The position numbers were made by a program, and so were the translations under genes. A stretch of DNA of 64,000 bases from positions 40,001 to 104,000 of the forward strand of contig JAXRKP010000533.1 of NCBI GenBank assembly GCA_037039925.1, read 5' to 3'. Below the pieces are notes generated by a model. That model was not told the origin of the DNA, ran no database searches, and saw only the letters and a list, made by a program, of their open reading frames with translations. The DNA comes from Doris montereyensis (Eukaryota; Mollusca; Gastropoda; Nudibranchia; Dorididae). Of this stretch, positions 49,401 through 63,089 are shown piece by piece; the stretch's first letter is position 1; each line of letters begins with the position of its first letter.

Positions 49401-49554
49401 CTCTGCCCTGTACCGTCAAAACCAAACATTTCACAATTTTGCAAACTTACAGTAATGTAATGCCCATTGTTACTCTACTAGAAGTAGAATAGCAATACAT
49501 GATGTGTGTGCCTCTAAATTAGTGCATGAGTGTGTGTAAATGTGTGTGTAATGT

Positions 49555-49800
49555 TGGCTTTGGATCACTGAATCATGTAAAAAACCCACCCCTGGTCTAG
49601 ATAAGTAGATTGACGCCTAGTCCCATCAGAGACGGACGATACAAAATAGGTCCCATATCTCAATACTTTGTGCACGTTAAAGATCCCTTGACTGTTTACA
49701 TTGCAGTTTAGGGGGCAAAAAATGTAAATCCTATCAAAGCCCTGAGAATGAGATCACCTTAGTTGTGGATATGGGTAAAAAATCAAATCAAACTTGCTCG
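49555..49800 (+). mobile_element. SINE family B copy, head missing
   Basis: ACCCCTGGTCTAGATAAGTA, CATCAGAGACGGACGATACA, GTGCACGTTAAAGATCCCTT and ATCCTATCAAAGCCCTGAGA match the body of the 36.4-kb copy. Confidence 0.8.
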
Positions 49801-51640
49801 TGTCCTACCGTCTTTCTTACCGGCCTCAGAAAAATGTGGCGTGCAGACAAGTAAGGCATGTGCGCAAACACACACATTGTTTCCCATGCTTGCTGTGTTG
49901 GCCAAGACACTACAGCACAGACTTTGCCACTACACTATCATTGACATTGTCTTTCTGATAATCTGAACAAAGCTTAATCCGAAAAGAACTCTTTAATCCC
50001 ATGGATTTCGGATCAAGCATTTTTAGTGTAGATATAAATAATGAACTTGATTTGTCAATCAATAAAATATGCAGAGAGACAAATGGATGGGTACTGAACG
50101 ATGTTATGTAAACTTTAAAGTGGGATTGATTGATGTTCTTGGAGCTATAACAGTTCAAGGGCAGTAGGCCCTCAACTCAAGAAATGTTGTTTAAAATGGA
50201 AAAAAATAATCAAATTTTAAATAACCAAAGTCTGAATTTTATAAATGATTTCATGTATATTGCTACTCAAAGATCACTGTGTAAACTTAAAAAGGATCAC
50301 AAAACTGTCAAAATTCACTTTTAAATTGTTTCCCAGTAAATATTTTTTAATGATTTATTTTAAATATGTTGCTGTTTCTACTTTTATAGATGTGTGATTT
50401 TTAATTCTTGTAGTTTCTTAACACATTTATTTTCATACTATTTACCTCATTGTTTTACCTTCAACACAAAATATTATCCACGTTATTACACATAAAACAT
50501 TTTTCGTCTATGTTTATAAATTGTTAACACTTCCTTTAAAAGCTTGTCATGTCATGTCATCCGTCAACCATTCACTTCCATTGTTGATCCTCATACGGTA
50601 TATTTCCACATTGACCTTTAACCCTTTGCTGATCTTGCCATAGCTGAGAATAATGTAAGTGCCATAACTTGATACAATCGTTTCATTATTGTCAGTATGC
50701 ACATTAGATGCTTGTCAGTTTTCGCTGCATTAATAACTTCAGAATAAGAACGCTTGTTAAGAATACCATTACATGAGCCTAGAGCTGTCGTAAGATGGTG
50801 TTGAATTGCGTTGCCATGACATAAAAACGTTGTGCATTCCAAAAATGTTATATTTAAGAGTGTGATTTAAAAAAATTATATATATTACAGATAGGCAGCT
50901 TCTATCTCACTCCCATTTTATTGAAGATTTTCATATCCAAATCTTATTAGGATTTTATACAAATTACATAACCTTTACCATTTCTTAATGGTATGGCTCT
51001 TGTGGATTTTGAATATTTGATTTTCTTATAATTTGTCAAATTTCAAATTCTGATCTTTAATTGAGTTTCTCTTTTTCCTTGCCTTTGAGCTTTTTATGAA
51101 CTATTTTTTTCATTCATGACCACTACCTGTCATATAAAAAATCTGTGATTCCAGTATGGAAGGTGCGACCATGATTACATACAAATGTTTTGGAATGATC
51201 GCACTTTGTCACAGACACACGATACCATGAGACACCAAGCATCAAAAGCTCCTCATTCAATAGAGTGAACTGAAAAATTACTAATCAGTCTGATATTTAT
51301 CATTTCTATCCAAAATTATTGAAAAGATTATGAACTCATCTTACAAACCATCTTCAATGCAACAAGTTGCATTATTAGCGGAAACAAATTTTATTATTGT
51401 TACAAATGTGGACCAGTCTTTATAAAGCCATGTATGCGCAATGCAATAATCAAATTCTTTCTCAATGCTGTTCTTTTTTTCTTCTTAAATGAAGCACACA
51501 GAGATTGTGTCTAATGATGATATAATGAGATAAAGGCCGACGGCTGTTTACGAGTGTGGTCTTGACAATTCAGTTAGTTATCACATTTTTACTATTTGTT
51601 ATTAATGTGTTACAATTATCTTATTTCACATGCGGGAGAT
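49801..51640. other. Intergenic DNA
   Basis: AT-rich, no gene or classified repeat seen. Confidence 0.5.
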
Positions 51641-51654
51641 TACTGTAAAAATCA

Positions 51655-52702
51655 ACATGCCACCATGTAAGAGTGGTGATGCCGCTATGTAAGTGGTGAT
51701 GCCGCCATGTAAGAGTGGTGATGCCATGTAAGAGTGGTGATGCCACCATGTAAGAGTGGTGATGCCATGTAAGAGTGGTGATGCCGCCATGTAAGAGTGG
51801 TGATGCCACCATGTAAGAGTGGTGATGCCATGTAAGAGTGGTGATACCACCATGTAAGAGTGGTGATGCCATGTAAGAGTGGTGATGCCGCCATGTAAGA
51901 GTGGTGATGCCACCATGTAAGAGTGGTGATACCATGTAACCATGTAAGAGTGGTGGTGATGCCACCATGTAAGAGTGGTGATGCCATGTAAGTGGTGATG
52001 CCGCCATGTAAGAGTGGTGATGCCACCATGTAAGAGTGGTGATGCCATGTAAGAGTGGTGATACCACCATGTAGTGGTGATGATGTAAGAGTGGTGATAC
52101 CACCATGTAAGAGTGGTGATGCCACCATGTAAGAGTGGTGATGCCATGTAAGAGTGGTGATGCCGCCATGTAAGAGTGGTGATGCCATGTAAGAGTGGTG
52201 ATGCCACCATGTAAGAGTGGTGATACCATGTAAGAGTGGTGATGCCATGTAAGAGTGGTGATACCGCCAGTGGTGAAGTAAGTGGTGATGCCATGTAAGA
52301 GTGGTGATACCATGTAAGAGTGGTGATGCCATGTAAGAGTGGTGATACCATGTAAGAGTGGTGATACCATGTAAGAGTGGTGATACGTCATGTAAGAGTG
52401 GTGATGCCACCATGTGAGAGTGGTGATGCCGCCATGTAAGAGTGGTGATGCCACCATGTAAGTGGTGATGCTGCCATGTAAGAGTGGTGATGCCATGTAA
52501 GAGTGGTGATACCATGTAAGAGTGGTGATGCTGCCATGTAAGAGTGGTGATGCTGCCATGTAAGAGTGGTGATGCTGCCATGTAAGAGTGGTGATGCCAT
52601 GTAAGAGTGGTGATGCCATGTAAGAGTGGTGATGCCAGTGGTGATGCCATGTAAGAGTGGTGATGCCATGTAAGAGTGGTGATGCTGCCATGTAAGAGTG
52701 GT
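51655..52702 (+). repeat. 1.05-kb minisatellite, 19/22-bp units
   Basis: About 50 units of GGTGATGCCATGTAAGAGT (19 bp) or forms with three more bases (ACCACC, GCCGCC or GCTGCC before ATG; 22 bp). Both lengths are 1 mod 3, so all three minus-strand frames stay open for up to 356 codons (THS/YMASPLLHG repeats). These are artefacts of the array. Confidence 0.97.
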
Positions 52703-52709
52703 CAACGAG

Positions 52710-54260
52710 AATATTTTTATTGCACTATTTAATTTATCATCATCCTCATCATGCGTAACTTATCATGATGGGACGTCGTTGCCTGAACCCTCCTTTGGAC
52801 AAGCTCATGATCCACTGCCTCTCGTCTTGCCTCTGTTGATCTTGTTTTTGGAGCCAGTCTTTTATGTCCTGTCCCCACTTTTTAGTTGATTCTCCTCTTC
52901 CTCTTCTTCTTTAATTTATATTATGATAAAAAACATTACACTTTCATTTTGCTTTGATCAAACTATATAGGGAATGCAGAGTTTACAATATAACTTGTAA
53001 TCAGAAACGATGAGAAGTGAATACCCCTGAATAGGTTTCAGCATTTTTGTACTTACTGTAATCAATGACTGAATATTATGATATAATGATATACTGATGG
53101 TACACAGCTACTGTTAGTGTTAGTGTGACAACATGCAGAGTTTTTCATTTTTAAATTTGTGCTATCAATTTATATATATATTATTATCATAATTCATGTC
53201 CTTGTTTTTTTACATTTGTTCACATCCTGGGTTCCAAGAGACAGAAGCCTACCGATTCACATTCTAGGGCTAGTAGTAGTACACGTTTATATTCTTATTA
53301 TATCTCATCTTCACCAACTGACCAACACCAAATTTATATAATACTATTAATACTCATCTAACTCATGCAACCTCCCCATTATATTTACTGTTGTAATACA
53401 CACTGTTGCTTTCTTTATGTTATGATAACTGTCAATGTCTTTCATGGAGTTTATCTCTAAACTGTGATGCTCAGATGCCCTCTCTGCCATTGTAACAGAT
53501 GAGCTAGAGAATGTAATGTACATGTATTACACTTGCACGCTCATCACTTAGTGTAGAGTGAGAGCCGTTTTGAAAGAACCAACGAACATTGATTCTGGAT
53601 TTATGAGAGAGGGGGGTATTATAATTTCAGTATACATATTTTATTTTTGTTGATGTGCAAGGAATTTTGTTTGTTTTTTTGTTTTTTTTGGGGTGGAGGT
53701 TGTTTAGGGAGTCGGTGTGCTTTCTTTTTGTTTATTTTTACTGGGGGCTCAGTGTGGAGTGGGGTAGCGTTATTACTGGATTTTTAAAACAAATTCTCTC
53801 TTTCTTTTTCGTTATGTGTAAATACTGTGAAATGTAATTTATAATGTAACACCATTTTCAAGTTTGGACTGATTGTAATTAACTATACTCCAGTCTCAGC
53901 AGTAAGAACAACATGCAGAATGTATGCATCTGTATGTGTAAGAAAGTGGTTTTCATCATTTTATGGCTCATGCACCCCTTCACCATAATGTCAGAATGTC
54001 ATTCTCCCCCCCCCCCCCCCATTTCCAAAATATGTCAGCCTCAACATGTGCATTCAAATAATTGAGTCTGCCAATTCCTGGTCGTAATCCCCCCCAATCT
54101 GGTTGAGAACAACTATGTTAGGAGGATGATTAGGGAGATGTTTTGTCAATGCTCCAGTGCCAAAATATTTATTCTGACTCTCTGTCAAATCATGTACTGA
54201 ATTTTAGACATGTGGTGAGTAAAATCACAATAGAACAAATGAAGAGCCTATCGATGATGA
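52710..54260. other. Intergenic DNA
   Basis: Ends with a C15 run at 54006-54020. T/G-rich stretch at 53660-53770. No gene seen. Confidence 0.5.
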
Positions 54261-54263
54261 ACG

Positions 54264-54813
54264 AAATGTGGTGGGTGGCAGTGGGGACGGAATGTAGTGG
54301 GTGGCAGTGGGGAATGGAATGTAGTGGGTGGCAGTGGGGACGGAATGCGGTGGGTGGCAGTGAGGACGGAATGCGGTGGGTAGCAGTGGGGACGGAATGT
54401 GGTGGGTGGCAGTGGGGACGAATGCGGTGGGTGGCAGTGGGGATGGAATGTGGTGGGTGGCAGTGGGGATGGAATGTGGTGGGTGGCAGTGGGGACGGAA
54501 TGCGGTGGGTGGCAGTGGGGATGGAATGTGGTGGGTGGCAGTGGGGATGGAATGTGGTGGGTGGCAGTGGGGACGGAATGCGCGATGGGTGGCAGTGGGG
54601 ACGGAATGTGGTGGGTGGCAGTGGGGACGGAATGTGGTGGGTGGCAGTGGGGACGGAATGCGCGATGGGTGGCAGTGGGGACGGAATGTGGTGGGTGGCA
54701 GTGGGGACGGAATGTGGTGGGTGGCAGTGGGGACGGAATGCGCGATGGGTGGCAGTGGGGACGGAATGTGGTGGGTGGCAGTGGGGACGGAATGTGGTGG
54801 GTGGCAGTGGGGA
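54264..54813 (+). repeat. 26-bp G-rich minisatellite, about 21 units
   Basis: Unit GTGGGTGGCAGTGGGGACGG + AATGTG. In the right part a 28-bp variant (AATGCGCGATGGG) returns every third unit, so a trimer of about 80 bp has been repeated three times (about 54578-54813). The unit length makes every frame open; the 253- and 222-codon frames here are not genes. The G-rich strand could form quadruplexes. Confidence 0.97.
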
Positions 54814-55339
54814 CAACATGTACATGTATAGATATTGGGAGTTGGGAGTTTATGCTACTGATTTGTGTCAGAATTTGCATAGGTTGTATATCTTGTTTTC
54901 TTAAACATATATACATTGTATAAATATCGGTAATGTGTTAGTTTCAACAACTTTCATTATAAAACTAATTCACACGGTTACAGACATTATTTTTTATCTT
55001 TCTTATCATTATCAATCTTTCTTTTTGTTATAAAGACAACATTAACAAATAAAGGTGAGATTTTTCCAAAACAAACTATCTTTTGAAAAAAAAAGAAGAC
55101 AATAAACGAAACCCTCTTTTCAAAAAATATCTCAACCTTTCATTCATTTTAATCTTCTTTTTCTCTCTTCATTTCTTCCAATGTATGGTCTTTTGTCATG
55201 TCAGTAATGTCACTGTTGATCTCTCTTTCTCTTTCTTCCGTTTTCCTCTCAAAATAAATTGAAGAATAAAGCACAGGTTTATCGTTAGGATGAAAACATG
55301 TGCCACAAACCAATTAGGCCCACATTGCAGGAGTTTAGA

Positions 55340-55935
55340 AGAAACTCTTCCAATGGGCTGCAATTCCAACCTAAACAATAAGCCACCTCTCAGCAAGCTC
55401 ACCAACACAAGAAACTCTACCAATAGCCTTCAATTCCAACCTAAACAATGAGCCACCTCTCCAACAAGCTCACCAACACAAGAAACTCTACAATAGCACT
55501 TGCAATTCCAACCTAAACAATGAGCCACCTCTCCAACAAGCTCTGCAACACAAAAACTCTACCCAATAGCCTTGCAATTCAACCTAAACAATGAGCCACC
55601 TCTCAACAAGCTCACCAACACAAGAAACTCTACCAATAGCCTTGCAATTCAACCTAAACAATGAGCCACCTCTCCAACAAGCTCACCAACACAAGAAACT
55701 ACCCAATAACCTTGCAATTCCAAACTAAACAATAAGCCACCTCTCCAACAAGCTCACCAACACAAACTCTACCAATAGCCTTGCAATTCCAAACTAAACA
55801 ATGAATGAGCCACCTCTCCGAGTTTACCAACACAGAAACTCTACCAATAGCCTTTTAATTCAAACTAAACAATGAGCCACCTCTCCAACAAGCTCATCAA
55901 CACAAGAAACCTTTCAATAGCCTTGCAACTTCTGA
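55340..55935 (+). repeat. 72-bp tandem array, about eight units
   Basis: Unit blocks GCAATTCCAACCTAAACAAT, GAGCCACCTCTCCAACAAGC, TCACCAACACAAGAAACTCT and ACCAATAGCCTT. The units differ by many small indels, more than in the other two minisatellites, so the array is older. Confidence 0.95.
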
Positions 55936-56669
55936 CCTAAAGAACAGATACACATCTGCGCTCACTCTATCCATCAATAATAAATATTGCTCTGGAACAA
56001 ACTCTCATCAGAAATTAAAGAATGTCGAACGATTGAGGTAATAAAAATCATAAGAAGTTAATAAGAGCAGGGAATCGTGAACAACAGACTATGCAAGTCT
56101 TCATTGTGAATCTGTGGCCTGAAACAGGAAGAAGAAGAAGAAGACCAAAAGACTTGTTACAAATATTAATGTTCTCCAAAGCGTGACTATTGTAATTCTC
56201 TGTTATTTGGCCTCGGCAAGAAAAATAATCAAGACTTCAAATCCTTCAGAACAATACACGAACATTTGAAAACAATGAAAAGCATCCCGCTATTGATAGA
56301 ACTACACTGCTTAGCAGTCGAAAAAAACCAATAAAATTTAAAGCATCAGCTTTAGTTTAAAGTTGTCTTGGTGGAACATCACCTTGTTACTTTCACATTC
56401 TTTTAAATGTCTATAAAACCTGGTCGGACTTTAAGTATCGGCAGCCGACACTTCTCTCTCTATTACTGTTAGTCCCAAAAGTAAAAACTAGTGTTGGTAC
56501 ACAATTTTTCACATATTATGGTCCATTTGTCTGGAAAGCCTTCTCAGTCCCACAGAGACAGTAGACAGAAAGTCAAAGTAAACTGTTAATCGTTAGAAAA
56601 AAAAAATCTTAAGGCCTATCTTTTTAACCAGCTTATGAAACCTTACTTTCTTAAATAAATTAAAAAGTT
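55936..56669. other. Intergenic DNA
   Basis: AT-rich. TCCCACAGAGACAGTAGACA near 56548 resembles LINE-derived text, but too little remains to classify. Confidence 0.35.
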
Positions 56670-56960
56670 CCTTCAAAACCCCTTAAGAGCCATAGATCCA
56701 AGCTTATCCCGATTTCTGTAGCGTTAAGTGGAACAGGTGATAATAATCACCTCCTGGATAGAATGCTAGTCTGACGCATGTTTTTACTCCCAAGCTAGTG
56801 CTTGTATCAATTTGCACCCGGATAGAGTGGGGAAATACGTGCTAAGTGTCTATCCCAAGGAACACAACGTCGGACTTGGCTTTGCTAGGGTTTCCAATTG
56901 GTCTGACCATGATCCCCATGCTGGCAGCCTAACAGCTCGGCCACCGACGCCACTGCCACC
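56670..56960 (-). mobile_element. SINE family A copy (antisense)
   Basis: AATAATCACCTCCTGGATAG, ACTCCCAAGCTAGTGCTTGT, CCCGGATAGAGTGGGGAAAT, TATCCCAAGGAACACAACGT and AGCTCGGCCACC. The B box is altered (GGTTTCCAATTGG). Confidence 0.85.
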
Positions 56961-57319
56961 CGATAGAAGGAGTAATTTCATTAGGGTTGCATTTATTATC
57001 TGTGTGTAGGAGTATGTGTATGTGGTCTGTGTCTGTGGGTGTGTTTATAGTTTGTGGAATATAAATAATAAATCCATGACAGTTTTTACTGTGTTATCTC
57101 TCACCTGTTCTCTTCCAATACATGCACATAATCGTATATAATATACTAACGACTGTTTATCAAATCACCCAGTCATACAAAATAATCAATTACGCAGACG
57201 ACCAACCGTACAATGTCTGATCACAAGTTATAGAGAGTCTGTAGATATTTTCCTCAATTGGTCTGACTATGATATCGTCGGAGAGCGAATCTGTATAAAT
57301 ACATAAATGTAAGTCCCCC

Positions 57320-57765
57320 ACTCCCCCAGGGTCAGTGGACAGGTGATTGCGCCTGTAAGGGCACTAGGCGACCCTGCCTTCCATGAGTATCACACTGCTT
57401 TGCAGGCGGGTCTTAGCTGACTGAAGGCTAAGGAGTCAACCTGACATAAAATCACAACCCTGCTGCCTTGCAGTCTTGCAGGCAGGCCTTGGCTGACCGA
57501 AGGCTAAGATAGTTAACCCTGACATAAAATTACAACCTGCTGCTTTGTGGCGGGTCTTGGATGACTAAAGGCTAAGTAAGAGAGTCAACCCTGACAGACA
57601 GAAAACCACAACAAGCTAATTCGCAGGCCGGTCTTGACTGACCAAAGGCTAGGAGTTAACCCTGACATAAAATCACAACAAAGGCCCAATTAGGAGGGGG
57701 GGGGGGGGGGGCTCAATGTGGCAGCCCCCCACCTACCTAGGGTAAAGTGGGGTAATCACTTGCTT
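57320..57765 (+). mobile_element. 5' end of the RTE-like LINE family (sense), four tandem units
   Basis: In the plus orientation: CAGTGGACAGGTGATTGCGC, then about four units of 70-80 bp (GGCCTTGGCTGACCGAAGGC, TAAGAGTTAACCCTGACA-type). A G16 run and CACCTACCTAGGGTAAAGTG follow, equivalent to the sequence before the endonuclease in the other copies. It is cut off before any coding sequence and followed directly by Ty3/gypsy sequence. Confidence 0.85.
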
Positions 57766-57847
57766 TCCGAAAACCAACTGATTCAGATGAACAAAGATAT
57801 GATATCCGGATTAACCTTAAATTTATAAGTAATATAAGAAGACAACC

Positions 57848-58581
57848 ATGGAGCGCCGCATCGAGGTACCGGTTCTCCAACTCCAACATCCCTATCCTGT
57901 TCTTTACACAATGCGAGTTGCGTTGAAATCTAAACTGCAAACCATAGAAAACCTTGGAATCATCAGGAAAGGTTTGTCATCGTATGCTTCACCCTTAGTG
58001 GTAGTGAAGAAGGATGGAGCAGGTCGTATATGCATTGATTATCGTCGACTTAACAAGCTCTACGTATTCAATCTACACCCATCAGCCCATCCTTCGACGC
58101 GTTTCAAAATTGAGTTGGTGACAACTATTTCTCCAAGATTGACCTGAGTGAAAGTAAAAGCTAATGCTAGGTCTAAGTCAGGGAAGAGGATGTACCAAAG
58201 ACTGCGTGCGTGACCATGGGAGAGCATTATGAGTTTGTCCAGATGTCATACGGCATGATGAACTCTGGAGCGACACTGAGCAGGGCTGTGAAGAGACTGC
58301 TCAACCGCATGGACCTTGTGATGGCTTACGTGGGTGATCTACTGGTGCATACAGAGACTTTGGAGGAGCATATGTGTACCCTGGAGGAGCTGTTCAAACG
58401 TCTGCAGGAAGCTGGCCTGACAGTAGTGACAGTTACAGTGAGACCAACCAAGTGTGTGCTGAGAGCCCCTGAGGTCGACTTTGTGGGACATTTGCTCATG
58501 AAAGTGAAAGGTGTTGGACTTCATGAGGACAATATCTCCAAAGTGAGGACGCCTCCAACTTCAAGACTTATTTATATTTGA
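57848..58581 (+). pseudogene. Ty3/gypsy reverse-transcriptase fragments, broken
   Basis: The first frame (57848-58147) has NLGIIRKGLSSYASPLVVVK and ICIDYRRLNKL. The second (58210-58581) has EHYEFVQMSYGMMNSGAT and DFVGHLLM. These are RT motifs of Ty3/gypsy LTR retrotransposons. The catalytic box reads AYVGDLLV, so one of the two catalytic aspartates is lost, and stops and shifts lie between the frames. Dead copy. Confidence 0.9.
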
Positions 58582-58839
58582 AAGGTGTAATTGTATCTAA
58601 TTTCTAAACCTGTGTGTTATATTTACCTGATGTGAAGAAAAGGTTTGTCTGAAGTACGAATGCTGCTGATCGTGATATTACATTATTACTATTAGTAAGT
58701 ATTAGTGCTACAGGACAATAGTGTTTTACCACCCGATTGCTTTTGCAAATAGAAAGTTGTTACTGTTCAGTGATAGTGATAGAGTGTAAATGTCTTTCTT
58801 TCAATTATTTGGGCGGTCAAGAGTTTTCACTTCAGCTAT

Positions 58840-58905
58840 ATTAATTGTATGGTAGACAGTTTGTACTGCAGACTGACCACCGACCTCTAGATTTAGAGTA
58901 GTATA
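58840..58905 (+). pseudogene. Ty3/gypsy RNase H remnant
   Basis: YGRQFVLQTDHRPLDLE is the RNase H/RT connection motif (TDHxPL) of the same element, with no open frame around it. No integrase motif was found between here and the LTR. Confidence 0.7.
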
Positions 58906-59627
58906 TATCCATACTACTACTAAGTTTACATCCCTAGAATCATGACATGGGCTTGGTTTTTGTATATATCTATAACTTTAGGATTCAGCATGTTAAAGGA
59001 AAGGTACATGTAATTTGTAATGTTGGGGCTGATTTCTTAAGTCTTAAGATGTAATTGATCATGATATCCTTGTGTGTCTGGATGAATCGTTATATTTGAA
59101 GGATGATATTGGTGAGAGTAGATTAAACTGAAGTTTGAATTGTTATTGTTCATTTCCCCTTGAAGTCACAGGGAATATTTTATATGATGAATGACACAAT
59201 TGTCTAAGATTTCATGTGGCAATGAGTTGGACTTGGAGGCATTTGTATGTTTATTGAGATTTCTCAGCTTTTTACATAATTTCATGGTTTGAAATATTCT
59301 TTTGCTGATGTATTACAAGGTTGTGAGTTGCATGCCTTTATTGTGTGTGCGTGTATTGATTACTTGAAATATTAAGCACTTTTCTGTATGCCTTGTTTCA
59401 TGATTTGGAAGAACTCTCTCTGTATATATATTATAATATTAATATATAAGTTCACATACCTTGTTATTGCGATTTGAGATGTCAAGTATTGGGCTCATAT
59501 ATCCTACATAAATATAATTCTAAGAATAGTTGTTGAATGAAAACGTTTGTTGTTTACGTAATGGTAATTTTCTGTCGGGGTACATGTAACTGTAACGTTT
59601 CTTTGGTAATTGGTAAATAACCGCTGT

Positions 59628-59990
59628 AAGGAGGGAGTGATGTAATAGAGTTACTTGTAGCTCTGAAGGGAATTACCCGTAGTAAGTGAAAACACATGAC
59701 GTAATCGATCGTAGTGTGTGCTGAGCCTAGTGAGTGTCGTGTGCGACACCCTAGTAATACTAGTATCGATTCGTTTATATCTGCAAGGTGAAAGATTTGG
59801 CTAGTAATTTGTAATCTTGTATCAAAATGTATCGTAGGGAATGTCCTAGAAATTTTCATTTCTCGATGAGTCTTTGTTTTTAAGTATAAAGGCAACCACG
59901 CCGGGCCGAAAATGTAATAATTAAAGACAATCAAGTAAAATAAGACAGAGCCCACCTTGAACTGAAGCAGTCAGAAATTTATCCAAATCT
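59628..59990 (+). mobile_element. Polypurine tract and 3' LTR of the Ty3/gypsy element
   Basis: AAGGAGGGAG at 59628-59637 is a polypurine tract. It is followed by TGATGTAATAGAG, a typical LTR start. Inside are AAGTATAAAGGCAACC (TATA-like) near 59882 and AATTAAAG near 59920. The right end is not certain. No matching 5' LTR is seen upstream, as the 5' part of the element is missing. Confidence 0.65.
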
Positions 59991-61914
<1,924 letters not shown>

Positions 61915-62132
61915 CTAGAGGTGGGAGTCTTGTGTAGTTTTGCCTCATAACTTAAGTGTAGTTATAGCCAGCACACAGCATGAGCTAAAGCTCTAAAAGA
62001 TAAAGGCTTGGAATGGTAGAAAAACAATTCTCAGTCACACGAACACATCCTGTACTGAAACGAAACCAAAAAGAAGAAAAAAATATAGAGCTGAATACAT
62101 TTGATTTCAGGATGAATTTCACAAGGACACCA

Positions 62133-62142
62133 TTTATTTATT
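62133..62142 (-). terminator. Polyadenylation signal of RPS2
   Basis: The minus strand reads AATAAATAAATGG about 140 nt after the RPS2 stop codon, giving two overlapping AATAAA hexamers. The 3' UTR would end near 62110. Confidence 0.65.
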
Positions 62143-62283
62143 CATTAAAAGAAAAGACATCAAACATTTAGTTTTTCCACGTGTTGAGTCACTATTTTTC
62201 TTCAGTTTACAAATATGGTATAAAACATCTGATGCAACCACATGCATCAATTAATTATATATGCCCTCTGATCTGATCTTGAC

Positions 62284-62447
62284 CTAATAGACTTTCTGTT
62301 CCTGGCGCTGAACAGCCGCATGGGAATGGTTCTTCATCAGATAGTCTGTAAACTCCTGGTATGGTGGCTTTGTAAATTCAGTTTCCTTCCATAAATCAGG
62401 GGTGAGGTAAGAATAGGTCTTGGCAATAGCAGCATAGGTAGCCTTGG
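62284..62447 (-). CDS. RPS2: Ribosomal protein S2 (uS5), last coding exon
   Basis: On the minus strand the acceptor (TTTTCTTTTCAG) ends just above 62447. The exon then encodes (A)[53 protein letters not shown] and a TAG stop. This is the C-terminus of the small-subunit protein RPS2/uS5, whose human form reads [21 protein letters not shown]. The exon enters in phase 1 and has no disruption, so a processed pseudogene is unlikely. No other RPS2 exon is visible between here and the right edge; upstream exons are expected beyond the window. Confidence 0.92.
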
Positions 62448-62939
62448 CTGAAAAGAAAATAATTTGTCAATTTCATTATCTTATCTGAAGTACAAAAAGA
62501 CAATTTATTTTTGCTGTCCATACAGTACCAGTGGCACCCTCCTACGGATTGACGGAAAACAGCAAGATAACATATTGAGTAAACCAATAAAAAATGCACC
62601 ACCTTTAAATTTTATGAATAATGTGAATTCAGAGAGAAGTATTTTTAAAAACCAGATCGAACATGTGAATATCGATCTTAAATCCAATCCGCTGTATTTA
62701 TGTGCAGAACAGACGATTAACAGAACCGGTTTAACTTTTGTAACCATGTCTTATTGCTAGTCATTGTTTTTCTTTCGAACGATCAGGTGATGTGTAGTTT
62801 TTCTTTGTGTTGAATTCATCAAATAAACACCCACATTGGTTCTAACTCTAGATGTAGATCCAGATAAATCTACAATTTTTTTTTATCTGAGATAGATCTA
62901 GATTTAGGTCTGCGATGGAACTTAGTTCATAATGTAATT

Positions 62940-63075
62940 GAGACCTGATACAAATAGAAAGGATAGAGGAGCTTGGATTGTTTGTGAATTTCCAAATAAA
63001 AACCTTCTTCTACAGCAAGATGGTGCTACCTCTCACACCAGTCATACAACTACAACTCAAAATTTCTTAACATAT
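62940..63075 (+). pseudogene. Possible DDE transposase fragment
   Basis: NLLLQQDGATSHTSHTTTTQ resembles the QQDGAxxH block around the second catalytic Asp of mariner-related transposases. Nothing else of such a protein is visible. It lies directly before a LINE RT fragment. Confidence 0.35.
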
Positions 63076-63089
63076 ATAGTACGTGTATT

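Noticed and set aside
51621..52691. 356-codon minus-strand frame (and 321- and 241-codon frames in other registers)
   Set aside because: All three registers are open because the minisatellite units are 19 or 22 bp without stops. Same repeat text in each frame, no codon bias.
54143..54916. Long frames on both strands across the G-rich array (253, 222, 211 codons)
   Set aside because: Produced by the 26-bp repeat, whose length is not a multiple of three; no unique protein sequence.
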